NCBI RefSeq assembly: GCF_043641665.1
Contig: NC_092191.1
Span: forward strand, 21,111,501 to 21,175,500
Reading direction: 5' to 3'
Source: Enoplosus armatus
Taxonomy: Eukaryota > Chordata > Actinopteri > Centrarchiformes > Enoplosidae
Length of the DNA: 64,000 bases
How positions within the stretch are numbered: the first letter of the stretch is position 1; every line of letters begins with the position of its first letter. The notes under the pieces were generated by a model. That model did not search any database. It was not told where the DNA came from and worked only from the letters and a program-made list of their open reading frames with translations. Below are positions 25,901 to 40,337 of this stretch, piece by piece. Both the position numbers and the translations under genes were made by a program.

Positions 25901-28240
25901 TCCATGTTTTTAACCACGTGATGATATTTCAATCGCCAACAAAAAAAAAAACTTTTGGCAAATGACAGTGCTACTTTCTTCCAGTAAACTACTACTACAT
26001 TTACATGCATGTATGCCTGTGCATCAACAACACTTACTAACTTTGTTTAATCCAGTTGAATGCCAGTGTAAGAGTGACTGACATGGTCTTTGCTGCTTCT
26101 TTTCCAGTGATATCCCAAGAATCCCCGACACGTCCCACCCTCCATTAGAATCTAGTAGGTATCTCCTGTGGGATGTTGGAGCTGTATTTGTATGTCTGTC
26201 TGTATCTCTGTCTGGCTGATTATCTGTCGTATACATACACTTATTTTTCTTTTTGGGGGGGGGGGCAAATTGTGGGAATGTTTCCAATGAATTTTTGGAC
26301 AGTACATGGTTTGTTTCGTTTTGTATATAAACGCCATTTTAGGATAACTTACATGTTTGATTCATGAAAATACTTAAATAGAAAGGGAGGTCTGATCGTA
26401 AGTTTGACAAATTCACTTCAAATTTATGTGAAATATTTGTTCAATATTTGTTGGCTTCCTTTTCGGGAACGCAAATATATATGTCTGTGTGTTAACCACG
26501 GAGCTGGAGCCGGGAGGCGATTAGCCTAGCTTAGCATCAAGACTGGAAACAGGAAGAAAACATCCAGCCTGAAGCACTAATTATCACATTGTGTCCCATT
26601 TGTGCAATCAGCCCAAAAACAGAAATGTAAGAACTCTTGGGGTGTAACACAGTGTCCTCCTGAAGCCTTGGTGTCACTGCGAGGTTGCCAGTTGTTGTTT
26701 TTTTTGTCCCATCGTGACCGAACAGAACCTATGCTAAAACCTGTGGTCACTGTCCATATCTGGCAACCCACTCTACATCATCACTGCGTTCTCATTCTCA
26801 TCTAAACGCGCAGTTGACGATGTCTTTGAATGCAAGAGCGGCCGTTGCTTGTAGTTGCTGTTTTCAAAGCTGGCTCACAAATTCTGGCATATCGTACCTC
26901 TCCCTGTTTGTGTTTGATGAGACACTGGATTGTCGACTAGTAATGCCTCGTGGCGTTAACCAGTAAGGCAGCTAATTGCTAACTTTGCTGGTCTGTGATG
27001 TATTTCAAGATTGAGGAAGTGGGTTTCTTCATTAGTCAGTAGTTAATATGATGCTCGACCATAAGACCATTTTATAAAGGTATATGAGGCCCCGAATACG
27101 TCCAAACAAAAGCCCATCGGACTCAAAGTAGGACAGAAGCGTGGTAATTTGTCATCCTGACAGGTTAGCTGTGGAATGTCCTGTGCTCTTTCTATGCAAA
27201 GTTTTCCAGGGGAAGGAACTCTCATTGCTGGATGTTACGCAGATATGAAGACACCTTTTGTTTTAGAGTTGGACCAGATTATGTCTTCACTCTTGACGAA
27301 CCCCACTCATTTTCTCGCATTTTTCTCCCTCTTTTTTTTTGCTTCTTTTGTCTTCATAGCAGGTTCCAGTTCTTTTGAGTCCCAGAAGATGGAGAGACCG
27401 TCCTTAAATGTCCTGTCTCCCTCCAGTCCCGGGATGCTCCAGGATGCTCCGCAGTTAATGCCAGGGCAACTCTCAGTGAGTGTGTGCACTTTGAGTGTGT
27501 GGGGCTGCTGATGTGTTGAAATTGAGACGCTGCGTCGGATTTATTTGTGTTTGCTTCCCACCCAGGTGAAGCTGTGGTATGACAAAGTGGGTCATCAGCT
27601 AATAGTCAACGTGCTGCAGGCTGCAGAGCTTCCTCTTCGGCCTGACGGGCGGCCCAGGAGCCCCTACGTCAAAATGTACTTCCTCCCTGACCGCAGGTAT
27701 ACCAGACGCCCCTTCACCACAGATGCACATTGCACTGAAATGCAGTCTAGATGGTCTAAAAACTACTCAAATGCACCATCTTTGACATCACCAACAGGTT
27801 TCTGGAGCCTGGATATAATGCTTGCTGCCATACTTTTACTGATGATCGGAGCCATAAAATCCAAGTTATCCACTACTCCATAAGCTGATACTTAGAAACT
27901 TGGCAATGAAATATAGACCTTAAATTAACTTAACATGTGGTGTAAAACACTGACAGTTTGGGGTGTTCTTTTTGTTTAACCGTAAGACTAACTAATAAAC
28001 GCGAGTCCGCCGAAAAGGGAACTTGTTTGGCTGAGTGTGTGTGTGTGTGTGTCGTTTAAACACAGCGATAAGAGCAAACGCAGGACAAAAACCGCGAAGA
28101 AGACCTGCGAGCCCAAGTGGAACCAGACGTTCGTCTACACTCACGTCCATCGCAGGGATTTCCGCAACCACATGCTGGAGCTGACCATATGGGACCAACC
28201 CAAGTCACCAGAGGAGGACAGCGCCTTTATGGGAGAGGTA

Positions 28241-28278
<38 letters not shown>

Positions 28279-29217
28279 ACAATGGAGGCTCCTCTCCTTT
28301 TCAGTTTCTAGCACTGTATTATTGTCTGCAAATCACCACATAGCTTCTTACATCTTGTCAACATCTTGTCAGCTGATTTTCATCTGCAGTCAATTACACA
28401 CAGTAGTACATCACACACACACACACACACCCGCCATGTCAGCAACAAGTGTAAGTTAGACAACCATCCCTGGCATGATGGGCTGTTACACTTCATGTAA
28501 CACGGACTTAAGAGAAAGGGAACATGAAACGCCTACAACTCACACAACTGTTTTACCTGTAGGACTCGCGTCAGTGCCGTTGTTCATCATTTCATACAAG
28601 TCAAAAAAGCGTGTGCCCTGGTCACAGTTCAGTTATAAAACCCGAACTCCCCAAGGGGCAGCGCCTCCCTTGCACGGCTCCTGACGGCCTGTAAGCCGAA
28701 GTATCTGATCACTGTAGGCGAGACAAAGCTTGGTTTGTTTCTATGATCCTTCCTCTTCATCTACAATGATGCAACAAACAAACAAACAAACAAAAAAAAG
28801 ATCCTCCAGTGGAAACATTTAATCGCTATGTGGGTTATGACTCGAGCAGATCCTGATAGAGCTGGAGACGGCCTTACTGGACGACAAGCCCCACTGGTAT
28901 CCACTCCAAACCCATGATGTCTCATCCATACCGCTGCCCCGACCCTCCCCGTACCTGCCCCGGCGACACGCGGACGCCCCCGGCAAGAAGCTGCAGCGTA
29001 AGTCTGATTCTGTGCATTATTGTCGGTTGCATATATATTCATGCGTGAGCTCTTACATATCGTGTGTGTGAGTGCGCGTGCATGCATCACCGTATAAGAG
29101 AGAAAGGATTGCGTGTGGTTTACTATCACTGAGCGAGGTAGGAACATGTAACATGGAAACCTTTTTGCGACCCTCCCCTGATGCTTCGTCTGTGCCTGGA
29201 TACGTGCATGCATATAG

Positions 29218-29258
<41 letters not shown>

Positions 29259-32200
29259 GTGTATATACACATCTGTGTGTTTGTGTCTATGACTGTTTAG
29301 GTTCTCAGCGTGTAACAGAGCCTGAATTTGATGAGGGTACAGCAGTAATGTCTAAAGGTGGGTGGGGATCGTTTCTTAGTATTACATGCAGTGTTTCCCA
29401 ACAAACTGTGTTTTTTATTTGTGGTGGTTGTTTTTTTTTTTTTTTTTGAGGGGGGGGCGGTGCTTGTGTTGGAACATGTGTTTGCATTCGTTAGCAGCAA
29501 AATCAAAAAGGGATCGCTTTTCATTTTTATGTATGGAATGCGTTTTGCACCGAAACGCATTGCTTAATTTTGTGCCTAAATGTACTCCATACGCGGCAAG
29601 CAGCCCTTTTGCTGGTAAGCACAGGTTACGCCGGCTGACAGAAACTAAAGGACGGCATTTGGAAAATTGTTTTATTGTATTGAAATGTTATTAATGATGA
29701 CCCTAAAGTCTTCATATGACATCAAATTTTTTGTTAATCTGCCGATACTACACTCTCGGAAAAGTACATGAAGTAGTAATTGGACAATCAAAGTTGAATA
29801 TGAAAACACAGATAACAATAGATCCGACCGTAAGACAGGCCACCACTAATAAATCACGTGCACGGGAAGCGCTGTCACGTCACAGACTACATGTTGGCAT
29901 CGCTCTGCCTCGGAGGAGCTCCGATATGAGTTAACTTCCGAACCACTGGCAAACTAAAAGATAAACGACGTGTGTCGAAAGCGCTTTTTGTTTGTGTGTG
30001 TGTGTTGGTGTAGTGTAACGCTGTAGATGTCTGTGTCTGGGTGTTTGTCTCTGTATGCTAGGGTTGGACTGGTATATAGACTAGAATCCGGTTGACTGAT
30101 TACATATTTCTCAGATGATACGCCCTTAGGATAATCTAAATTGTAAAATCTGAATTAATTGTCGTTTTGATCACAAAACAAAAGAAATTTCTAGCCTCAG
30201 AGTGAAGGTCTGTTGGGTCTCTCAGGCACGTTGTACCCTGACAGCTACAGTTCTGGTGGAAACACTAAATATTTCATTTAATTATATAATTTGTTTCTGA
30301 CAATGAATTAGCCTCATCCAACAATACTGAGTATCAGCTCAGAGTGTCACCTTCAATCTTTCTTGTGCCTTGGTTAGTCTCTAATTTGTTTATGCTAAGC
30401 ACTAGCATGTCAATAATCATAACCGTTCATGCATAGCAATGAGACTTTTGGAAACTTTCAACACTTTCAACACCTGTTTAAGCCAAATGGCCAGCTAGCC
30501 AAACCCAATCCAACCGTCACTAGATCCTCAACTGGTGTTGCGGGTCTTGAGGAGGAGGATGTGGGCTGCTGCACTATCAAAGTGGGCCGACAGCGCATCT
30601 CTCTCGCTCCCGTTTTTTTTTTTTGTGTAATGGCCTGCTCAAGCGAAATGTATATAACGGAGACACTGACCTTCCATCGAAAAATATCAGTCGAACCCTG
30701 CCATGTGTTGCTTGTTAATGGGTAGCTAAGTGAAAAAGGGAGACAGACGGAATGGAAAAATGCACCACATTACTCTGACCAACTTTTAGTTTTAATTTCC
30801 ATGCACGGAAGGAATAAATGAAAAACCTTGGACTCTCCAAAGCGAAACCAATGGGCCCACTGTGAGCTTTGAGGCGCTCTTCTCTTGGAGACGAAACCAG
30901 CGACCTTGGGACCACAACAAAGCCTGACACAGTCCCACAGATCCCTTCAAGGCTGATCAGTCCCCCTATTTATACTGTGTTTTTATCTTCAGAGATAGTT
31001 CCGCCGCACCACCAAAAGGAAGTTTTTCTACCACACATAAAAAAAAATACAGGACACAGTAATGAAAAATAGCCAGCTGCAGTTCTATTATTAGGCTAAT
31101 CTTTGAATAGTCTGCATCCTTGAGACAGGCTGTCCTGTTGTGTTCTGTGGTATCGGGCTCCATGCTAAGATATTAGCATGTACACTATGTTAAGAAAAGT
31201 AAACATTGTGCTAATACTATGTGACGTACCAGGCTTACATGTTGTGTGATATTAAGCCATTAGCATGATCTCTAGGCCATCCAAACCCACCGAGGGCATG
31301 GCGGACTCCGCCATTACCAATAAAAACTGCTATAGGGAGAGATAGTTACTGAATGGAAATACATTCAATGACCATTGCTACCATAAATAGGATCAAAAAG
31401 TGGGTTTGATTTCATTAAGATCTCAGGGAATGTAACTTTAACCACTTTATTCTGCAGTTTTGCTTAAGCTAATGTGTAATTGCAGAGGTTGTTCACTGTG
31501 GAGCAGGGCTGTCAAGGCCGACACCGACAACTACTGAAGACTCTCTAGACATTTGACACATTTCCATTCATTTCTGAGCACTCATCCACATTTGCTCACG
31601 AGTGTGTCTTTACATGTGCATGCACGTGCGCGGCCATTCCCGCCCAGCAGCGGATGGGCGTGGCAGGGAGAGGCAGCGGGAGCCCACGTCGACCCTGGAG
31701 GTGCCGGAGCAGCAGAGGACGCCCGCCCATCACATACGTTCCCGCTCGGTCTCCCCGCACCGCGAGGAGCAGGGACGAATCCGGTCGCGGCCACCCAACG
31801 TTCCCGCCCAGAGGTGAGGGTTAAGGGATGAGACAAGGCTTTGCTTTAAAGAGCGACGTATGCCGGCGCCAGTTGCACTATTTTACTATGACGTATTGTG
31901 AGACATCAAGCAGTTTGAGGAAAAACAGGACTGGGGGTACAAAGGGATGCACCCAAATCTTTTGAGTATGAAACACTCGCCCCATGTAAGCTTGAAAAAA
32001 CCCTTCATGGACAGTGGAGTGACCACAGGTCAGCTTTACAGTCATAGTCAAAATATGACTCAATACATTGCTTTGGACCCCCACTGTAGCACACTCCTGT
32101 GACACAGGTATCTGTAAGGATTGAGATGGAAGGGCATACACGATGTAGAGTCACTAGCTGGTGGGCGGCACAGCCGGATGTCTGATGGTGCTAATAAAGG

Positions 32201-35200
32201 CCCAATATCAGCCGGGTGAGAAGACACTGACACTTGTAAGAGGTAAAAGCAACATGGTAGAGGGAGAGAGGAGGAATGAGGGAGTGTGCTGGAAGCCGGC
32301 GAACAAAGTCCATCTTCTAATGAAATGTCTGTCCGATGCAGAACACGCAGTGCTGCCAGCTCTGCTTTTACTGGCCGAGCCAAATGAGCCACGCCAAGAC
32401 TCTGCTGCAATACCGCCTGACCACTAACCTGACACAAGTCTTCCTTCCCTTCCTTCCTTCCTTCCCTTTTTCCTTTTAAGGAGTCTGGATGATGAGCTTC
32501 CTCACACTCGTCGTTCTCGTTCTCCGACCCGCCACTACGACGCCGGCAGAGGCCGCCACCAGGAGAAGGAGTACCTGGATGACAGGTGTGTGTTGTCGTG
32601 ATACCTATCTATTAGTCGTCAGAGTTGGAAAAAAAAAAAAAGAAAAGACGAATGATTCTCTTTAATGTCTGCTTTTTTATTTATTTATTTTTGTATGTGT
32701 GGCATCGACCGCTTATCTGTTCTGTGTGCGCAGTTGGTATGAGGCAGCAGATTTATTGTGCAGAACTGTGCGACTGCCTGTAAGTGTGGATGTCTGTCGT
32801 GAGATTTGCAAAAACTTTATTTTGTCAGACAGGTTCTAGTTCTTTTGTTTGCCATTATCATTTTTTTTTTTTTTTTAAGTACTTCCTGATTTAGTTTTTC
32901 TGCCCTTTCTTTCACCGAATTTCCCCCTTTTCATGGCTCCCTTTTCTTTGGGCCTCGACCCCAGTGCGGTGCAGTAGCTATCCGCTGATTGCCATATTGT
33001 ATGAAGGGACTTTAGAGCAGCGTTTAGATAAAACGGGGTTTGCTTGCAAAAATGGGAGGCATTTCTGAGTGTGTTTGTGTGCGCGTGTCGTGTGCATAGC
33101 AATCGGCGACAGCTTCTCTTTCCTATTCACCCTCTTCTCCCTCTGCTCTTCTGGTTTTTTGACTGTTGTTGATTTCCTCATGTGTCATCCATCCCCATGG
33201 TAACCACAGTGAGGTCATCATGATCCACCAGTCAATGCGAGGCAAAAGTGCTGAGTGCCTCCACACCAGGTAAACTGGCCAATCACAACCTATTCTGTAC
33301 ATTTCAGTTCTGGATCAGTTGTAGTTTTATGTGCGTAGTGTTTTTTTCATTTTTTTTTATTTTTGTCAGATTGTCTTTAAAATAAAAGTTTAATGCTTCA
33401 CTGAAAATACTGTTTAGAAAGGAGTGAGGAAATATCCCACTGAAATCTAGGCTCTTTTACTGTGTTGTAAAAGTAAATTGTGTGTCATTTGAAATGTATA
33501 CAGGAAGTAATAGTTACATAATGGTCTTTGCAATATATTGCAAAAGAAAAAAGTCAAAACACACATAAGTAGGAATAAAATTGTGGGGTGGACTGAAAAG
33601 ACGAGGCTGGCGATAGTTTATAGTTTTGTTATTGTCGGCAAATCCCATGAAGATACCACAAATACCAACAACGTCGTCCGCCTCGCAACACTTTTCGACT
33701 TCCCTGCCCTCTCTGTGGCTCTCAACCCCAAGCCCGTTTGTTTCTACTGAAAAGTAATTCTGATCAGGAATAGGTAGTTTTAATTAAAAAAAAAAAAAAA
33801 AAAGTAGTAACTTTGGAGTAAAAAGTACATTTGTCGGGGACTACTTTCCGCTGTGGATTCATACACATTTGGTGCTCTAGTGAGTATTTGCGGCAGCAGG
33901 ACGGTGTATGTGGGATTGAGTCAAAGTAAACTACAGTGTGTGTTCATGGTGATGAAGGAACATGTCACCCAGTGCAACAGTGTGGCTCACTGATGTCTTT
34001 TTAATAGTTTTTAGACAACAGAGGAGCTCTACGGCACAGAGGAGATAAGATAAATCAGCACTTGGATACACACACACGCACACAATACTTGTTAATAATG
34101 AATTGTCAATTTCCCCACATAGTTTTGGGTAATGCCGACAGCCAGGAAAGTTGCAGGTGGGATAAGAAAGTGGAGGTGTTTACTGTCATTTTAAAATAAT
34201 TAAGAAGTGTTATAAGGGGTAAATTAAATGTGCGGGAGATCAGACTGAGGAGAGGAAGCCAAAGAGCTGGTAGGTTAGTTGTACTGCTCCCTCAGATCCA
34301 CAAGAGGACACTGCGGGACCATGCTTGCATTCAGACTGCGCTTCATTCTTAGCATGCTGCTATTCTACAACCAGGGCAGGGCTAGAGTCAACAAAAAAAA
34401 AAAATGTTTGTTCAACTACTGTGTTTGTGAAAGGTCCTGTCCCTCTTGAAGAAATCCAAACCAGTGAACATGTGCCAATTCTGCCTCCTGATTAAAATGA
34501 TTCAGGGGTCTTGTCTCTTGCACTCTGTTCCCATATCCTGATAGAGTTTGAGATATCAGACTTTCACTGTCATTTAGCGTTTGCGCATCACATGTGCTGT
34601 AGTTGCCTCCACACGGGTCTTTAGATTGCTACTTTGAGCACGCAACAAAAGAGGTAAGTTGCAAGCTGGAGAACACATCTGTATGTCTCCTCAACTCCAT
34701 CCGCCATACCTCTCTGACAGAGACATTTCAAGCTGGTAACACCAACTATTTGTGTACTTTCCATACACACAGATGTGTTTGAGGGGGGGGGGTTAAGCGC
34801 GGCACTAGAGATGAGAGCCGGCTTTTGATGCTTGTGAGCTGTAGTTCCACTCTCTTACGGTGCAAAAGCCTACAAGCTTAGCCAGTGATTTTTTTTTTTT
34901 TGCAAGGAATGCACTGTTTGGACACATGTCAGACGACAATATGAAGAAATAACTGACAGTCCTGAAACGTGAAACTTACTGTGCTCCGCTAGTATAAGTA
35001 AACGTTTTGATGTCAAAAATGGAATAAATCAGATGCTGAGCCAAAACCTCTTCAAATAAGAATATTAACACACATAGTACACAAAATCACTGGATAACCT
35101 TTTTGACCTACAAAACTTTGTCTGTTGTGCAAACGGTCCCACACACTTGTTCTTTTTTTGTTTGTTTGTTTCTCCTCTTCCACCCACTCCTCCCATTTCC

Positions 35201-38200
35201 CTGCTTCCGTCCGCTGCATGCACGCTAACATCAGGAGATCTACTAGGCACAATAACACACTGCCACCTAAGATGCCACTTTTGTTCAACGGCATCCACAA
35301 ACACACAAACAGGTAAGTCTACAGTCAATGTTTCAGTGTGCTTCCAGCGAACATTCTGTATTCCTGTTTCAGAGTCTTCTCCCAAACAATACCCTCAATG
35401 TTACTGACAAGTGAGAACACGGGACTCTCCCAGATAATGTAGCGATCCCATAGGTTTGTGTGACGACCTGCAGTTTTAATTGTTTCAACTTGATTTCTGA
35501 GACAGTGAAGGGAGGTAGAATCCAGCCAGAGCAACGAATCAGAGCTGGAGCAAATTCGCTGTATTCCTCCAAAACTCCAAAATTTAATTAATTTAAATTG
35601 CAGATTGTATTATAGTCTTATCTTTTGCTTCTGCCCCTGTTGCCGGTATGCAGTATGTAACACAATTTTAAGCTTGGTGATTGGATGTTTCTTTCTGAAA
35701 TGCACTTTGGGAGTCGAAGTTTGCTTCTACCTTGAAAGTTTTATGTACACAGGCTTGTACATTCGACTTTTTATCAAAGAACCACATGTTTTCAAATGCA
35801 TCTTTTGTACTATTGATTCAGCTGGGACAGTTTCATGCCCATCCAACCGCGAGTCACCTAAAATGAATTACTTTTAGGACTTTTATTTTTCGAACTGGGG
35901 CTGTCCAAAATAGCTCCTCCCAAAAAATCCGCTCCGTTCTTTGTAGTCTTGACGCAGTGAATTGTGCAAATGGGGATGAAGTCCCTTCTCGGAGGAAGAA
36001 TAAAGGATTTTTAAGGAACACGCGAAAAAGCGACATAAGTACTTGTGCAAAGAATGCCTTGAGAGAGGGACGTTCAAACTCTGCCTACTTCCACACCTCC
36101 GCACACCTAGCCAATGGCTGTGTGAAGCACACGCGCTTGATTGTTTCAGAAAGTAACGAAAATTGTTGGACGCAGCCCCAGTTTCCGATGCCGGAAAGGG
36201 AAAAACAAACTGTCAGACAATTCGACAAGCAATTCGTTTGAAGCACACTGAGGCCTTTACACATTTTGTGCTGTCAGTGTGAATTTTTCTCAACCTCTGG
36301 AGAAGCCCATACTCACTTTTATTGTAGTAAATCTTGACAAGCTCCAACATTAGAGTTAGGATATCTGCCAAACTGTACATATTTATAGACACACAAGCTT
36401 GTGATCTCCATGAGCCTGCGGACGTCCTTTTATGTGAGTATTTTCTACAGCAGCAGGAGCTTCACGGATCTGTTTCCTGTCTGAGCTTTCCTCCCTTTAT
36501 TTTGTTTCGTTTTTTGCAAATGCATGCTTTTTTTTTTTTTTGTCTTTTTTTTTCATTTTCATCTCGTGACTAGCTCCACGCCGCCTGCATGTCGAAAGAT
36601 AAGCTCTGTCGTGGGATCGCGCAAGGTCATGGCAACGCGCTGCTCCATCACACACCGCGTTGTAATGTTCACAGATGAGGTGACAGTTAGGTAAGAGACA
36701 CACACATACATGTGTACAGATGATTATTATTATTAATGCTTAAACATACGAGCCGGTAAGCCGTGCCAGGTTGGGAGAATAGTGCAATGAGCAATCCACC
36801 ATACCCCATCTCCATGACAACTTAGAGACACTCCCATCCTTACGCCAGCCAGCCAGCCAGTCATGGTTTAGTTCTGAGTCTAGCATTATGATTTGGGGAA
36901 TCTAACCTGACATTCTTTTAAAACATTTTTTTCTGTTTGTCCATTGTTTTTTCTCTTTGTGTTTGTTTCTGTCCTCTCCTCCTGTCTCCTCCTCCTCCTC
37001 CTCCATTGGATGGCATGTTGTGCTGTGGTGCCTCTAGTGATCTGCAGCCTTCTCTGGACAGGGTTAGGAGCGCTAGCGCCAACTGTCTGACTCCAGACAA
37101 TCATGCCCCCTCACCAGAGACTGAAAGGTACCAGCCTCTGTCCCTACCACCCCTTCCTGTAGTGCTCCAGTCTCTTATCCCCTGCTTTTCCTGGTCTTTG
37201 TAGCTCTTTCCCTTCTAAATGGTCCTACACTAGCTGAAGATTAAGCTTCCCCGTCCTCACTCCACTCAGACCCCATCGTTGTACACCACTCTACTCCTCC
37301 AATCTGCTGTTCCACCCAGCGGATCCCATGTTTCAATCCTTAAGTTGTCTATGAAGGTGCAACTAAAGGTAAAACAAAACCTACCATAGTAATACTTGCA
37401 TTTGTTTCATGTTACAATTGCTTAATTCGAGAAAAAAAATAGCCAAATTTCATACCATTGAAGTTTCACTATCTAGACACACTCATCGACGCATCAAAGT
37501 TTAAGTGCACCCTGACAACAGAATTGGTGCACCACTTCTTGTAAACCTTGCCACCTTACCTTCATTACTGTATCAAAGCATTAATCACTCGTCCAACCAG
37601 CCTATTTCCCCCTATAAGCTTCACACATTCCAGTCTTCCATAGAATTGATCCTTCAACCACTCACCAAGCCTCATTTCTTAGCTTCACTCTTTGCAATAC
37701 CAGCACAGCCTTTCAAATATCGCCAAGGTCTGTTTATAAAGACTGAATTGTGAGAGCAGATGTCCTGCTTGTTCCAAAGAGATTCTTGAAGCCAATGCTG
37801 CTTTCTCGGGTCAACCATCACCGACAGTATAATCAAAATACCTTGAAGAACACGTTTGAAGTATTCAAGCCTATTTCCTCACAATACTCGCATGACACAT
37901 GTATGTTGAAAGAGTTGTGGGTCGCTGTGATCATTCATCGTGTCCATACTGGCCGCGAATACCTTGGTTGTGTGACTACACTTTAAAAGATGAGGGAGGG
38001 TATATTCATCCTGGAAGTCACATGTAGGTTTATTGTTGGTGTTCTTCTCCGGCAACAAATCTACATGCGACTGTCGGGACATTGTTGATTTTTTCTGGCT
38101 CTAGAAAACACAAAAGGGAATGGTATGCTGAGAAGATTGTAACTTTCGAAGATTCCTAGATACCCAGTTATTGCCCTCAGAGCTTAAACAGACCACCGAA

Positions 38201-40297
38201 ACAGAGCTAAAATGAATATTATACTTTTATTCGTTGGGTGGCCAGAAACACAATTCTAAATTAAAGCTAATGTTGCCACATGTTGGCTGGATGTGTAAAT
38301 CCATACCAACTTTATAAGGTGATTGTATGTCAATGTTGTGTTTACTGCTTGTTCCGCATCCCCCAAGGGGCCAGAAATACTTGTAGCCATGGCAGGCACA
38401 AAGATACTCATGCACACATAGGCACAAATAGCACGGCTCTCTGATTTTGTAATGGCTTGCTGATTTGGTCATATGGGTGATATATTTTGTATATGTGTAC
38501 ACATAGAAAATCTTTGTCCCATTCCCTGCCCCGGAGACGTCCGGCAAGTCCCAGGATTCTTATCCAACATGCTTCCCCTGAAGATGACAGGTACCCTTTT
38601 GTGGACCCCCAACCGCTTCGTCCTAGAGCTTGACTTATGCCTTCAAATCTGATGCCCTTATGACCCAAACCCGAAAGTTCAATAAAAGGAGAAAGGCTTT
38701 CTTTTTTACAAGGCAAATCACCACCCAATATGTCACCAATTCCCAAGTTTTTTGGAACACATTCTCTCAAACCTGACTGAAATCCTCTGGGTTAAGTTGG
38801 GTCTTATTGGGTTCAGGCAGATGTCAAGCTCTACCTGATATTTGCAGCTAACGCTAATCTCTTTGCTGAGTACTGATATTTCTGTAATTAGCTGGTAGTG
38901 AATTTGCAACCTAAACTATTCCAACTCTTTATATTTGGATAAAAATGAGTTACTTTATCTTGTATCATATAAAACAGGTTTCAGTTAACTTATTTTAGCC
39001 AAATTTAGTGCAGCGGGAAGGTGGCTGATTTAAGAAATAGTTCAACATTTTGGGAAATATGCTTATGTGCTTACTTGCTGAGAGTTGCTGAGAAGATCAA
39101 TACCACTCTCTTATTTGTTCGTTAAATATGAAGTTACAGCCAGGAGACAGTTAGCTTAGCTTAGCTTAGCATAAAAACTTGATGTAAGGGGAAACAGCTA
39201 GCCTGGCTCTGTCCAAAGGTACAGATTAACAAACAAACAGTGAGCTTTAGATGTGCCGGTAGGCAAATTTTGTTACCTGGAGCATAGCCAGGCTAGCTGT
39301 TTCCCCATACGTCAAGTCTTTATGCTAGGCTATGCTAATGTCTCCTGGCTTTAGCTTCACATTTAGCGTACAAGTACGAATGGTGTCAATCTTCTCATCC
39401 AGCTCGACAAAAAAGCAAATAAGTGTATTTCCCAAAATATGGAGCTGCTACTTTAAACCTGCATATAACTGTGAAATTGTTATTTTCTTGAAACCAATAA
39501 TAGTTGCAGTTGCAACTGCGGGGTTTCACTTTATTTGAACAAATACAAGATAAAATGAACTACTCTTGTCACCTTCTGCAATTTAGCTTCCTATTGCTAA
39601 CCTTGAACTCCTGGTTTGATGGTCAGTGAGCTGGACACAGTGAGAGTGAACGTGATGTACAATGTAGAACTTGTCAAAATAAAACTGGGAATGTCCCATA
39701 GGCGCACAGACAAGTTCTGCTTTGTTTCATGCTTTGTCACTCACATTGTGTAAAGGGTTGCTTGTATGGTTTTTCAGCTTGTGGGTGGTGTTTCTCTGGT
39801 TTGTAATTTGTTGCCAAGAGCTGCAGCGATAGTCCTCGTCCCTGGTTGTGGTTGTTGTTGTTGTATTTTTGTTCTGTTGCTTTTCTACCCTTCCTTCACG
39901 GTTTTCAGTGCCCGGTTTGTGCTCCTCTGAACTTCTGGTGGATTGTACTGGTTTTGGTGTGGAGTCCTGCCTCGTTGAGTTTGCTTCCTGCAGTCTTTTT
40001 TCCCCGAGTGCACTCTTTGTTCTGGGAATTGCATCTGCAGCTTCTGTGTGCTCGCCTTCTCCTCTCAGTCTTTAAGAAGTCTCTCTTTTTCAAGGCTTAG
40101 CGCTCAGCAACGACGTAGAATTCATGATGGCCATAATTCATATCAGAAGTGTGACTGTGTGTGCTCGTGTGTGTGTTCGTGTGTGTGTGTGTGTGGTGGT
40201 GCATGTATCATCCTTGTCATCCTCATGTCCATGAATGGAGAATATGGATGCTACTTCCTACTCAAGAGACTTTAATTCACCTCAGTACAAAGAAGAG

Positions 40298-40337
<40 letters not shown>

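Noticed and set aside
40230..40298. Segment reading DATSYSRDFNSPQYKEE before a gtacac donor
   Set aside because: The only upstream AG is a poor acceptor, phase does not fit and no homologous RIM peptide is known.
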